The position numbers and the translations under genes were made by a program. The notes beneath the pieces are model-generated. The model searched no databases and had not been told where the DNA came from. It saw only the letters and a list, made by a program, of their open reading frames with translations. A stretch of 33,225 nucleotides of DNA from a virus, in the IMG/VR virus record IMGVR_UViG_3300033153_009805, positions 25,442 to 58,666 of that record; one strand, written 5' to 3'. Below, one piece after another: positions 1-8,625 of this stretch; within the stretch, counting starts at the first letter, position 1, and every line of letters starts with the position of its first letter.

Positions 1-2046
1 CATGCTTTTTTCACTGTCTAATCTTTTAGCATCCGCAGCAGACCTTCCTATATTAGATGGCTCTTTTCTAGCTCCAAATCCATTTTGATTTAATCTATCA
101 GCCAACCCGCCATCAATGATCTGTTCAAATCCGTCATTCATTTCATCAGTATTCCACGTCGCTTGACTTAAGAATTCACCATCTGCTTTCTTGTACAATC
201 TTATTATAACTGTATATCCATCGATATTAGATTCACCCCTTTGAGTTCTATCATGTTGGCCAAATATATATGGCCGCCTAGGCAATGGTATAGGGTATCC
301 ATCATTTATTAACAATTCACCAGCACCTTTTTTGGTATCTCTCCTAACAAAGCCATCGTAAGGTTCAGGATTATAAGGCATTAAAAAATCCCATATAATC
401 CTAAATATTTCTTCAAATGGCGTCAGTTTATTTTGAGCAACTTGAGTCCAATGCCATAATTGACTAGATCCAGTAGCCTCACATGCACGACATTCAGGTT
501 CACCCTGATTTTCTTCAGCTTCATAATCGATGCTTCCCCTAGGTTCTATAAATCGGAATGGAGATTGATAAATCTTGTTGGTATTGAGAAATTTAATTGC
601 TTGTTGACCATTAATAGTGATGCGCATTGTTTCAGGGGTTAATAATGCATTAGAACTTCCACCTGCTTTTGCACCGCAAACAGGACATAATCCGTCATCA
701 CATCCCATCAATACTGATTGATCGGTACCATTAATAACAATCCACCAATATGGTCCTCCTGGTTGTTGCTCGTACAATTTCTCAACTGTAGGTCGATCAT
801 CATTATCTTGTCTTGGAACATTAGTCAGAAATCTTGTGTCTGGTTCAGCACCGCTTGGTATTGCTAGTATCGGATTAGTTTGTAGAGTATTATATGGGTC
901 GCTGCCAGCTTTCCAAATAAATTCAATTTTTATTTCAGCGACATATTTGCTATAATAATCATCAAAATTATCAATAACATTATAATATTGTTGATACAAT
1001 TCATATTGTTTAATATCTAGATGTTCAATCCATTCTTCTAAACCAACTAAATATTCAGATTGTTTACCATGAACACGGAATTTTTTGAAATCTTCTTTCA
1101 ATCGTCTAACAAATCGGTCAATACTTAGGTTGTCATTTTTTTTACGAGCTTCATAAAATTCATCTGCTATATAGCGAATAATTTGATTCGGTAGAGTATT
1201 GACTTTCTGTACCAGATTTTGTTTAGGATATTTCGCATTTAAATCGGCCAAGACAGTACCGCCCAATGAACTGTTCAATAATTGATCAAAATCTATATCG
1301 GCCAGCGGCAAGTAATAATAGAATTTAGTGTAAACATCATATAATCTCTCATCGTAATGATCGGCGATAATCTGCATCCTTTCATAAATTCTTAAGAATC
1401 TCGCTCCTTTGCACGTTGAATCGATATCTTTCTGCCAGAGTTTGTCCTTAATGACATTTCTCAATATGTCATTTGGTGTATCAATTAAGCATTTACATGT
1501 TTTATTATGATTCTTTAATGCATCTATACGGGCTTTTGTTACATGATCACGCAAATTTTTCAAGGCCTTAACAGTGGTACATTGATCCGCACTTAATTTT
1601 TCAGAAGGCTCTTCTTCAGCGTTATCGAATTCCTTCATCCATCTATCAGTGATATTACGCGGCATTTCGTCTCTATATCTGTTCAACAAATAATATCTAG
1701 TGAGACCAGCTTTATTCCTAATATTTTCAATTTCTGATTCGCTATTGCCTTGACTGTGGGCATGTTTCACAGCATTCTGAACTGATAATGCATGTTTAGT
1801 ACGTAAGGCATCTATAAGATGTCCCTGAATCTTCTTTTTGATTTGATCAGTCCACCATTTTTTCTGGCCACTTCCGGCCAATCCCCACACAAAATTCGAT
1901 CTTAGAGGTGGTTCATCAGATGCTATAGCTACAACATGAGCAATCTTTATGCGAGTCGTCAACCAATCTTGTCGCGCCTCATCTATCGTGGAATTATCCA
2001 ACACATTAGACAATTCCTCTATTATTTTAAGTTCAATCTTATTCAA
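1..2046 (-). CDS. Large protein of unknown function, C-terminus beyond window edge
   Basis: A reading frame stays open from 2046 down to the window edge, giving 682 residues without a stop; the gene continues outside the window. The most likely start is TTG at 2046: a GAGGGG ribosome-binding site lies six bases upstream, and the TTG overlaps the TGA stop of the preceding gene (TTGA). The protein is rich in charged residues and Asn. It has a Cys cluster near residues 445-455 (CxxxxCxxC) and a second CxxC near residue 520, which could bind zinc. I do not recognise the family. Its size and place after a run of co-directional small genes suggest a virion or assembly protein, but that is inference only. 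Confidence 0.75.
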   Translation of the reverse strand, partial: MNKIELKIIEELSNVLDNSTIDEARQDWLTTRIKIAHVVAIASDEPPLRSNFVWGLAGSGQKKWWTDQIKKKIQGHLIDALRTKHALSVQNAVKHAHSQGNSESEIENIRNKAGLTRYYLLNRYRDEMPRNITDRWMKEFDNAEEEPSEKLSADQCTTVKALKNLRDHVTKARIDALKNHNKTCKCLIDTPNDILRNVIKDKLWQKDIDSTCKGARFLRIYERMQIIADHYDERLYDVYTKFYYYLPLADIDFDQLLNSSLGGTVLADLNAKYPKQNLVQKVNTLPNQIIRYIADEFYEARKKNDNLSIDRFVRRLKEDFKKFRVHGKQSEYLVGLEEWIEHLDIKQYELYQQYYNVIDNFDDYYSKYVAEIKIEFIWKAGSDPYNTLQTNPILAIPSGAEPDTRFLTNVPRQDNDDRPTVEKLYEQQPGGPYWWIVINGTDQSVLMGCDDGLCPVCGAKAGGSSNALLTPETMRITINGQQAIKFLNTNKIYQSPFRFIEPRGSIDYEAEENQGEPECRACEATGSSQLWHWTQVAQNKLTPFEEIFRIIWDFLMPYNPEPYDGFVRRDTKKGAGELLINDGYPIPLPRRPYIFGQHDRTQRGESNIDGYTVIIRLYKKADGEFLSQATWNTDEMNDGFEQIIDGGLADRLNQNGFGARKEPSNIGRSAADAKRLDSEKSM

Positions 2047-2429
2047 AAGATTCCCCTCAGTGGGAATGCTTCGCATATCTCTCCTATAGACAATGGTCTG
2101 TCGCTTGGAATAGAATCAACTTGTACATCCTGTCCAATAGCACGCAATTTGGCATACCAATCCTCAACATATCTACAGGATGTACAATTATCCGGACTTG
2201 GTGCCGGGCCATTTGGCAATACAAAAAATTTCCTCCTTGGGTTCCGCATATAAACGACGCTTGATCCTGAAACTGCTTCAAGAGCATCAGCCAGATCAAC
2301 AACAGTGACTGCACATTCTCTGTTTTCGGCTAGCGTTGGACTAGTAAAGGCGCTAGTTGGCTCACACCCAGGTACTACTATTTTATTGCCAAGCAAAACT
2401 TCTAATTTATTTGCTATATTTATTGCCAT
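2043..2429 (-). CDS. Hypothetical protein (128 aa)
   Basis: ATG start with a GAGA-type ribosome-binding site about eight bases upstream. The start overlaps the end of the preceding gene by ten bases, and the stop overlaps the TTG start of the next, so it is translationally coupled on both sides. The sequence has a CTSC motif followed by an aromatic-rich helix near residues 82-92. No family recognised. The compact coupling suggests it works with its neighbours, possibly in virion assembly. Another frame inside this gene (2084-2314) is open by chance and is ignored. Confidence 0.75.
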   Translation of the reverse strand: MAINIANKLEVLLGNKIVVPGCEPTSAFTSPTLAENRECAVTVVDLADALEAVSGSSVVYMRNPRRKFFVLPNGPAPSPDNCTSCRYVEDWYAKLRAIGQDVQVDSIPSDRPLSIGEICEAFPLRGIF

Positions 2430-2986
2430 ATTATTCTCTCTAAGATGCCTTTGATTAATCTCGTTGTAGCTTCTTTGTTGCGCCTCATTTTATTACTTAT
2501 GCGCAACTGCGGATCTATCCGTTCTAATTTCTTCATAAGACGAGGCGACATCATAATCAACATATTATCGTTATCATAAACATTGATCCATATTTTCATC
2601 ATAGGGCTGATTATAATATCAACTATTGGATACTTGTCGCCCAATTCGCCCGGTGCTATCTTAAGGATTTTAATTTCAATGTTGATTTTGCCAAAACCAA
2701 ATCTCTTGGTTTTGGCCGATTTTTCATTAAATTCATCATATAGATTTATATCTTGCCCAAGACCGCGTTTATGTTTAAGCGTATCAGAAACGAATCTTCT
2801 GAATTCATGAAATATTTCAATTGCCCATCCATTTAGATCTTCTGTATTCTCCCTATCAGTTTCGTAATTTCTTTTAGCTATCTTGCCATGAGGCTTTAAT
2901 TGAGTAATATCTTCATCAATAAGATATAATTCTCTAAATTCATCAAAATCGAGAGCATGAAAATCACGCGATATGTTACCAATCAT
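2420..2986 (-). CDS. Hypothetical protein (188 aa)
   Basis: The 188-residue protein is charged, with an acidic N-terminal third and a basic C-terminal tail rich in Arg and Lys (residues 150-188). The middle has a beta-rich stretch with hydrophobic Ile runs (residues 105-135). No clear ribosome-binding site precedes the ATG, which lies 14 bases after the stop of the upstream gene. It overlaps the next gene by ten bases. No signal peptide or membrane segment is visible. I do not recognise the family; it belongs to the same minus-strand block as the putative structural genes. Confidence 0.75.
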   Translation of the reverse strand: MIGNISRDFHALDFDEFRELYLIDEDITQLKPHGKIAKRNYETDRENTEDLNGWAIEIFHEFRRFVSDTLKHKRGLGQDINLYDEFNEKSAKTKRFGFGKINIEIKILKIAPGELGDKYPIVDIIISPMMKIWINVYDNDNMLIMMSPRLMKKLERIDPQLRISNKMRRNKEATTRLIKGILERIIWQ

Positions 2987-2999
2987 ATATTATATTTAT

Positions 3000-3767
3000 T
3001 TAGTAGACGTAAATGCCAAGCGGTTCGCCGACACTAATGGCAAATTCTAATACCTTTTCATATTCATCCTTGCCCTCAGTTACCAAATCACCACCATCTA
3101 ATGTAATGGCACCACCTTCAGGACCAGGTACGCCTTGAAGCTTTCTCCTAGCATAGCCAAGAGCAATCTTCATTTGTGCAAGAAATGCTCGATAAGTAGC
3201 TTCTCTAGCTTGTGGCGATCTAAACGTATTGACAGATGGAAGATACTCAACAACTACCGGAAAACTCCCCTTAGGAACCGGGAATAATTTAATTGTGCCG
3301 CCAAATTTTCCATTAGGATCACCGCGCTCAACTTTAAATTCCCAATGGCCCTCATTACCTAATATTCTCTGGCTGAATTTTCTATAAGATTGCAACAAAT
3401 GATAATCTGTCAAGATGTTCTGAATACCAGAAATGTTTCCAATATTGAACAGGAAAGACTCGGCGCCGAAAATATCATCTATTCTGGTAGTGGATGGATC
3501 CCAAACACAGCTCCTAATCCAATAAGCATCTTCTGGAATCGGATATTCCGACTGAAGCGGTTGGGTCATAAAAAAAGCAAAACGTTCTTCCAATGGGAAA
3601 TAATGAGAAATAAAATCGCCAGCAGATCGTAATACTTGCTCCATCTGCGTTTCAATTAGCTCTATAAATACTACTGGGTGACCCAATTGGCTCAAAGCAT
3701 GGAATTTAAGAGGATTTGAATCAACTTTCAAAATTATAGGTAATTGTTCTGGACCAAGTATAGCCAC
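3000..3767 (-). CDS. Putative virion protein (about 255 aa)
   Basis: The frame opens at an ATG at 3791. The likelier start is GTG at 3767: it has an AGGAG ribosome-binding site nine bases upstream and shares its first G with the TAG stop of the preceding gene (TAGTG). The C-terminal half, with a Pro/Val-rich beta stretch followed by a long helix (GYARRKLQGVPGPEGG and beyond), resembles in style phage neck or virion proteins, but I cannot name the family. It sits within a block of coupled genes likely to be expressed together. Function is inference from context; the coding call itself is strong. Confidence 0.7.
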   Translation of the reverse strand: MAILGPEQLPIILKVDSNPLKFHALSQLGHPVVFIELIETQMEQVLRSAGDFISHYFPLEERFAFFMTQPLQSEYPIPEDAYWIRSCVWDPSTTRIDDIFGAESFLFNIGNISGIQNILTDYHLLQSYRKFSQRILGNEGHWEFKVERGDPNGKFGGTIKLFPVPKGSFPVVVEYLPSVNTFRSPQAREATYRAFLAQMKIALGYARRKLQGVPGPEGGAITLDGGDLVTEGKDEYEKVLEFAISVGEPLGIYVY

Positions 3768-4357
3768 TACGAGAAACTCCTCCCACCACATTTCTTAACG
3801 CCGAATTTAATGCCATTATACTCTATATGGATTACATCTTCAGGCACGAAATTTATTAAGCCAGGATGGCCGGTAACAACACTTAAAGCTGTTACCAAAT
3901 TATCCCTAAGTTCCGCTACTTCTGATTCTACTATAGGAAGTGGATCTTGTCCTTCGGATAACATTCCGCCTCTGTTGACATTTCTTATGTCAGTATGTTC
4001 CCCCTGATCAGTCCCACTATGTATTATCTCAATATCAGTTGTCGGCCCTCTTGCCGGCTTATTGACTTTTACGAATCCGACAATAGTAACCCTAGCAGAG
4101 AAATCTCCAAATTGTGTAGTAAACAATATTGGAGTTGAAATGTTGATTTCTTGAGTTAATAACCCATCATCGATAGCATTGAGTACACTCATCTGTATCA
4201 ATCTTACTGCTTTTTGTAGATTATGAACCATAGTACGGCGTTTACCAGTTCCGAGATTAGGAACTACTCTAATCCAAGCTCTAAATGGCACAAAATTTTC
4301 TCGTCTTGCTGCTGTTGGAGCCGATACCCAAGAACTAGTAGAAAGTTCAGAAGACAT
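3767..4357 (-). CDS. Hypothetical protein (196 aa), possible virion component
   Basis: Starts at ATG 4357 with AGGTG six bases upstream. The protein has an N-terminal low-complexity Ser/Ala segment, a helix around residues 45-65, and beta-rich segments after residue 70. A Gly-rich C-terminus ends at the coupled start of the next gene. No catalytic motif or membrane segment is seen. Its place first after the 4434-4463 hairpin suggests that it may open a separately transcribed unit. The family is not recognised. Confidence 0.75.
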   Translation of the reverse strand: MSSELSTSSWVSAPTAARRENFVPFRAWIRVVPNLGTGKRRTMVHNLQKAVRLIQMSVLNAIDDGLLTQEINISTPILFTTQFGDFSARVTIVGFVKVNKPARGPTTDIEIIHSGTDQGEHTDIRNVNRGGMLSEGQDPLPIVESEVAELRDNLVTALSVVTGHPGLINFVPEDVIHIEYNGIKFGVKKCGGRSFS

Positions 4358-4433
4358 AATTTCACCTATTACTATATTTTTGTTCTTTGTTCTAGCCCGA
4401 ATTGATTATCTTGTGTTAAATGGACACACACAA

Positions 4434-4463
4434 ATCTGGCCACGCACACGTGCGTGGCCAGAT
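4434..4463. terminator. Perfect 14-bp hairpin, likely bidirectional terminator or processing signal
   Basis: Two 14-base arms (ATCTGGCCACGCAC and its exact complement) are separated by only two bases. The hairpin lies between the stop of the gene at 4484 and the start of the gene at 4357. On the minus strand it is followed by a weak T/G stretch rather than a classical U-tract. A terminator or RNA-processing hairpin fits best. Its TGGCCACG core recurs as an inverted repeat at 29461-29505. Confidence 0.7.
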
Positions 4464-4483
4464 GATCATATTATCCGATAGCG

Positions 4484-4870
4484 TTATGAGCGAGCAGCAC
4501 GAAGGTCAGCGTGCAGATCTTCAGTCTCATAACCATCCTGTTTATTGAGGAACTTATCTTGACCAATAACTATGGGGAAGGCCAGATGCGATATAGCAAC
4601 AATAGCTTCTTCTAATGATAGTACAGACTTAAGGCCGCGAACTACTGGCAGACCAGACCCACGTCCTTCTATAATAGCAGTAGTTACAATATCACTATCC
4701 ACATCAGTAATTCTAATAACAGTGTCTAGAGTCTCGTCAGCCGGAACACTCATAACTAGTGGACGCAGACGATTGACCATACCATGAATATTGTTGTGAC
4801 GCAACATCTGGCGGTAAGACCTTACACGACGCTTGACTGCAATTTCAGTGTTTGCTGGTTGAGAAGCCAT
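4484..4870 (-). CDS. Hypothetical protein (128 aa)
   Basis: ATG start preceded by AGGAG. A basic N-terminus (residues 12-35, several Arg) is followed by an alternating beta/helix pattern. No catalytic motif, signal peptide or membrane segment is visible. It is the last gene before the hairpin at 4434-4463, so its transcript probably ends or is cut there. No family recognised. Confidence 0.75.
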   Translation of the reverse strand: MASQPANTEIAVKRRVRSYRQMLRHNNIHGMVNRLRPLVMSVPADETLDTVIRITDVDSDIVTTAIIEGRGSGLPVVRGLKSVLSLEEAIVAISHLAFPIVIGQDKFLNKQDGYETEDLHADLRAARS

Positions 4871-4892
4871 TTCCTACTCCTGTCTTAATAAT

Positions 4893-5084
4893 CTATTTTT
4901 GCCCAAGTACTAGCTTTCTACTTGGTTTCCTACGAATCATATCAATAACAGGCCGACGCACCCTAACAATAGGCATGCCATTCGAGATATTTACAGGAAA
5001 TACAGCGCCACTTGGCTTAATGCCATGCATAAATCCCTTGCCAAACATTAGCATACTTGGACGAACAGCTACTGAAATATTCAT
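4893..5084 (-). CDS. Small basic hypothetical protein (63 aa)
   Basis: ATG start at 5084 with GAGGAAG upstream, overlapping the TGA stop of the preceding gene (ATGA). The protein is basic, with RVRRP and IRRKPSRK motifs in its second half, and may bind nucleic acid or another virion component. No known family. Being coupled on one side and in a consistent block makes it a likely real gene despite its size. Confidence 0.65.
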   Translation of the reverse strand: MNISVAVRPSMLMFGKGFMHGIKPSGAVFPVNISNGMPIVRVRRPVIDMIRRKPSRKLVLGQK

Positions 5085-5272
5085 CTTCTTCCTCTAGCTA
5101 ATCTAGCTCTAATAGAATTATTATATCTTTGCTTTCTCCTACTTTTCTTCTTAAACCTATGTTCTGATTGTTCTTCCTTATCTTCCTTGTGATTTTCCTC
5201 TTCAGTACCATCTGACATATCAAATTGCGCATATGCAGGCATATTAACTGACCAAAATAAATCATTATCCAT
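5081..5272 (-). CDS. Small charged hypothetical protein (63 aa)
   Basis: ATG start with a GAGAG ribosome-binding site about eleven bases upstream. The N-terminal third is hydrophobic/neutral, the middle is strongly acidic (residues 22-37), and the C-terminus is strongly basic (KKKSRRKQR, then RARLARGRR). Such split-charge small proteins occur among phage nucleic-acid-binding or scaffolding proteins; function here is unknown. It is coupled to the next gene by an ATGA overlap. Confidence 0.65.
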   Translation of the reverse strand: MDNDLFWSVNMPAYAQFDMSDGTEEENHKEDKEEQSEHRFKKKSRRKQRYNNSIRARLARGRR

Positions 5273-5286
5273 ATAAATTATCTCTC

Positions 5287-5736
5287 CTATCGATATTCAG
5301 ACAACACCACAAATTTTTTCACATATTTATGATAATTACTGACTAAAATTCGTTCATATTGAACCCATCTGTGTTCAATATGATTACAATCTAATGAAAT
5401 AACGCCTTCAGGGATAGCACGATATATAATATTAATTGTATGAGTACCACAGCCGTGCTCGAATGGATCAGCTTCAAATATTGTTTCATCAAACCCCAAC
5501 AAACATAACTCGGTTAGAAACAAACCTGTCTCAGATTTAACAACGCGAATAGCAGCTGAACTAGATGATTCTCCTCTGTATAATCTGCCACCAGGAAACC
5601 ACCAACTACCCTTCTCAGGCTCAACACCGCGCTTAACCAACAATATTGTATCACCACGCCTAACGACAATATCTACACAAACAATCGGTAATATTTTGTG
5701 AATTTTATGATATAAATCGCTAGGAATGAATTGCAT
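5287..5736 (-). CDS. Nudix hydrolase, GDP-mannose mannosyl hydrolase-like
   Basis: The 149-residue protein has a Nudix fold signature: FPGG at 47-50, E56, then an R64-to-L72 segment matching the Nudix box but lacking two of its usual Glu residues. This kind of deviation is known in GDP-mannose mannosyl hydrolases. The N-terminal HKILPIVCVDIVV and the late THTINIIYR and EHRWV blocks also fit that subfamily. It should hydrolyse a nucleoside diphosphate-linked substrate in the cytoplasm; the actual substrate is unknown. The ATG start overlaps the upstream TGA (TGATG), so it is coupled. A nucleotide-pool role would fit the neighbouring purZ, but a sugar-nucleotide role is equally possible. Confidence 0.8.
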   Translation of the reverse strand: MQFIPSDLYHKIHKILPIVCVDIVVRRGDTILLVKRGVEPEKGSWWFPGGRLYRGESSSSAAIRVVKSETGLFLTELCLLGFDETIFEADPFEHGCGTHTINIIYRAIPEGVISLDCNHIEHRWVQYERILVSNYHKYVKKFVVLSEYR

Positions 5737-5945
5737 CAACCCAATATTACTCGTCTAATAGCTTTCTGCACAGCTTGTTCACAAATAACACGGTCTCTAT
5801 TTGTAAAAATTGTATTCCATATGTCATTTTCTAGAACTTGAATATACCATTCTACAATAGAAGGAGTAGTAGATGAATTATCAGACTGCCTGATGCGGAC
5901 ATTTCCTTTGGCTTCTTTAATCCGTTTCAATGTCAGAGGACTCAT
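5736..5945 (-). CDS. Small hypothetical protein (69 aa)
   Basis: Read from ATG at 5945, which has a GGA-type site eight bases upstream; a longer frame to a TTG at 5966 is possible. It overlaps the preceding gene by about 29 bases and its stop overlaps the Nudix start. It has a basic N-terminus (LKRIKEAKG), a central WYIQVLE strand and a C-terminal helix with two Arg. No family recognised. Confidence 0.6.
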   Translation of the reverse strand: MSPLTLKRIKEAKGNVRIRQSDNSSTTPSIVEWYIQVLENDIWNTIFTNRDRVICEQAVQKAIRRVILG

Positions 5946-6351
5946 TATCAACATCCAATCCAACAATATGTACGTACCTTATATCACACACTTTAACTTT
6001 TCCGTCAATAATCATATTAGAAAGACGAGTAACCACTTTACCAAGAACTGACTTACCAGCAATCAAATCCAATTCTAATTCTACGCCAAGATCATTTTGA
6101 AGAGTTTCGATACTAAACATTACCTCTTTGTCGCCGGTAACAAAAGCATCTATAACAATATGACTTACTTCCTCCTTGCTGATCTTTAATTTCACAATAT
6201 TGTATGATCCACAGATCGTACGATTTCTTATTTTCTCCCTAAACGATGGCCTAGTAAAAAGTTCTATAATATTTTCACTAGTATAAATATAACCACTTTT
6301 ATATGCCGGATAATCAAGAGCAATATTAGTATGTATACTGAATCGCGACAT
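5917..6351 (-). CDS. Hypothetical protein downstream of purZ (144 aa)
   Basis: The ATG at 6351 overlaps the TGA stop of purZ (TGATG), so translation is probably coupled to PurZ. The protein is mixed alpha/beta with an acidic C-terminal tail (residues 132-144). No catalytic motif, metal site or membrane segment is visible, and I do not recognise the family. Its tight coupling makes it a candidate partner in nucleotide metabolism, but this is inference from position only. Confidence 0.7.
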   Translation of the reverse strand: MSRFSIHTNIALDYPAYKSGYIYTSENIIELFTRPSFREKIRNRTICGSYNIVKLKISKEEVSHIVIDAFVTGDKEVMFSIETLQNDLGVELELDLIAGKSVLGKVVTRLSNMIIDGKVKVCDIRYVHIVGLDVDNESSDIETD

Positions 6352-8606
6352 CAATCTTTATACCAAACATGTCCTATACCAGGTCCAGTACCCACTAACG
6401 CAACAGGAATTCCAATCGCAGTTTCTAGATCAACAATGAAATCTCTAACTTTCCTAGGAAGCAGGTCTAGATTATACAGATACCCACCAGTCTGGAAACA
6501 TTCATAATCTAAATAATTCGCAAAATTCAAGGCAATCTTAGTAGCCCCATTGACTCTACAAGCCCTCTTTACCTGTTCCATAGAAAACGTGAATACTCTA
6601 CGAACTCTCTTAGTAACAGTAGTAATCTCCTGTAAATCGTAATCAGAAGGATATCCAGACAATTTTCTAATATCGGCCCATGACATCTCGGCCTGATCAT
6701 CATAAACATCTCCAGAATATCCAACAATTTTACCATTCTCAACCACATTGCCGACACGAATAGGATACGGCCTAACAACAACATATACATCACCAACCAC
6801 CGACGGAGCTAATCCCATATCCATCAGTTCACGAGATACTGTACACTCACGACTAGTGCAATTTTCAACATTAAAATATCCAGCATGATTAGAAACAAAA
6901 TAATTATGGCAATCTTTAATTTCAATATTATATGTAACATTGTTGTGTCTAAATTTCTTTTTAACTTCAACAACATCGACAATTGTTTCTATATCAGATA
7001 TCAAATTATCTGAAGCTAAAGACCACGAAATGTCGTATTTGTCTGGCATCTTATATTTCATACATGGCGAAATATAAAATTTGATATTTTCAAAGAACTT
7101 GTCATGACAAGTTCTTGAAAGTCTTAAATAATATTCATATTGACCTTCTAATTTCTCATTATTATATCGTTTGGGTCGTTTGTTTACCGAAAAATTTAAG
7201 TTAAATTTAGAATTCAAACAATCCGCTAATTGTTGATTTTCTTCTTTTGTAAATCCTTGAGAATGCATAAAAATTTCTTGACCATTACAAGCCAATTTAT
7301 ATTGACCATCATCTTGATACCATATTGCAATTCCTGCCCATTCAATATCTTTAATTATTGCATTAATATTTGGTCTCTTAACTCCAAAACAACCATACCT
7401 TTTAGCTAATTTTTTAATGTTATTTCTATAAGCAGATTCATATCGTATATGGTTATTCCCTTCTTTAAATGAACTTTTACTAGTAATAATATTTCGCATC
7501 CCACCAGCAGTATATGATTCCATTATAGCTGCTTTATCACGACAATAATTTTGCTGCTTTTCACAATGCGAAAAAGAAAACTGCGCTCTTTTAGGTGATT
7601 TAAACACATTACAAACAGTGCCATCACCAAGCATAGAACCAAGAAAAACCTGCAGGGCTCCCCCTGTAATTTTATGTTCTAAAGTATAAATTTCATCACC
7701 TGATACCAATTCATCAACTCTTTTAAGACCATTAGTTGTTTTAACTTGGTGATTACCAGTCAATTTGGGGCCATACCAAGATTTATCATGTGGTGCATAC
7801 ACTGATGTTTCTGTGATAATATTGTACCATTTTCTGTCTAACAAATCACTTTTATGCCAATTAACAATCTTCCCAGACACAATATGGCCATCATTATCAA
7901 GACATTTCACTTTAACATCCAGTTTATTGTTGACTATTTTGCCTATTGCCATAGTTGTATTGTCATCTAATAGCACTTTAGATTGATAAGACAAACAAAA
8001 AGGATAATGGCTACCATGAAGCATTCCAAGGCTAAAACCCTGGCTTCCTTCGTGCAACCACATCCGATTATTGTCCAACAGACTGTGAATTTCCTCAAAC
8101 CAATCATCTACAATCATCTCAGAAATCTCTGGAATATCTCTGGCAAGCTTTACAGTTGGTCCGCGCATCAAACGTTCTACCTGAACAGCACCGGATCCCT
8201 GCATAGTCGAGGCAATATGCTTAGTACTTTGTTTAACCGACTTCTCCCCTCTTTCTATAGCAGCATGTTCATCGGTTACAACCATTGTCCTAGGATGAAT
8301 CCTGACTTTAGATGGTTCAATATCACATTCATTCATTTCTTTCAACAGTTGTCCAATTCTAAACCCAGCCCCAGGCCCAATATATGCTTTGATATTTCGT
8401 CCGAATTTGTTTAAGAACATGTTTACTGGCAATATCTTAGAAATAAACGAAGTGCCGCCAACAACTATTGTATGTCCAGCATTTGGCAAATTATTAGTAC
8501 TAGCAATGCCAATCTCCCATCTATTACCTAAAAATCCGGCTATTAAGCCCTTGCCACAACTGCCCCATTGACCATCGACTACTATATTCAGTTTTCCTGT
8601 TTCCAT
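6351..8606 (-). CDS. purZ: PurZ, 2-aminoadenylosuccinate synthetase, with in-frame intein
   Basis: PurZ joins dGMP and aspartate using ATP, the committing step to diaminopurine (Z) deoxynucleotides. The 751-residue precursor holds a 372-residue synthetase (1-203 and 583-751) split by a 379-residue intein. The N-terminal motif GQWGSCGKG has Ser16 where cellular PurA has its catalytic Asp; this change marks phage PurZ. NAGHT follows at 42-46, and EGSQGFSLG at 186-194. After splicing, the junction reads YPF/CTSREC, matching, from memory, YPYCTSRDC in vibriophage PhiVC8 PurZ. The late TTVTKRVRRVF and GTGPGIG segments also match. The start is ATG with GAGGG upstream, 20 bases from a TATAAATA element. 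A host-type PurA role is less likely because of Ser16 and the closer match to phage PurZ. Confidence 0.95.
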   Translation of the reverse strand: METGKLNIVVDGQWGSCGKGLIAGFLGNRWEIGIASTNNLPNAGHTIVVGGTSFISKILPVNMFLNKFGRNIKAYIGPGAGFRIGQLLKEMNECDIEPSKVRIHPRTMVVTDEHAAIERGEKSVKQSTKHIASTMQGSGAVQVERLMRGPTVKLARDIPEISEMIVDDWFEEIHSLLDNNRMWLHEGSQGFSLGMLHGSHYPFCLSYQSKVLLDDNTTMAIGKIVNNKLDVKVKCLDNDGHIVSGKIVNWHKSDLLDRKWYNIITETSVYAPHDKSWYGPKLTGNHQVKTTNGLKRVDELVSGDEIYTLEHKITGGALQVFLGSMLGDGTVCNVFKSPKRAQFSFSHCEKQQNYCRDKAAIMESYTAGGMRNIITSKSSFKEGNNHIRYESAYRNNIKKLAKRYGCFGVKRPNINAIIKDIEWAGIAIWYQDDGQYKLACNGQEIFMHSQGFTKEENQQLADCLNSKFNLNFSVNKRPKRYNNEKLEGQYEYYLRLSRTCHDKFFENIKFYISPCMKYKMPDKYDISWSLASDNLISDIETIVDVVEVKKKFRHNNVTYNIEIKDCHNYFVSNHAGYFNVENCTSRECTVSRELMDMGLAPSVVGDVYVVVRPYPIRVGNVVENGKIVGYSGDVYDDQAEMSWADIRKLSGYPSDYDLQEITTVTKRVRRVFTFSMEQVKRACRVNGATKIALNFANYLDYECFQTGGYLYNLDLLPRKVRDFIVDLETAIGIPVALVGTGPGIGHVWYKD
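6861..7997 (-). mobile_element. Intein in PurZ with LAGLIDADG-type endonuclease domain
   Basis: The intein is residues 204-582 of the PurZ precursor. It starts with CLSYQSKVL, a canonical block A with Cys1. A block B-like TGNHQVKT (TxxH) lies at 283-290. The C-terminal block F reads IEIKDCHNYFV, and splicing ends at Asn582 before Cys583. Two LAGLIDADG-like motifs, FLGSMLGDG (321-329) and GIAIWYQDDG (425-434), bracket the central endonuclease region. The penultimate residue is Glu581 instead of the usual His, a known but minority variant. Removal restores an uninterrupted PurZ active-site segment. Confidence 0.95.
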
Positions 8607-8625
8607 CGCCCTATCCCTCTAAACG

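Noticed and set aside
6351-8606. Annotation as host-type adenylosuccinate synthetase (PurA)
   Set aside because: Ser16 replaces the catalytic Asp and several blocks match phage PurZ better than PurA.
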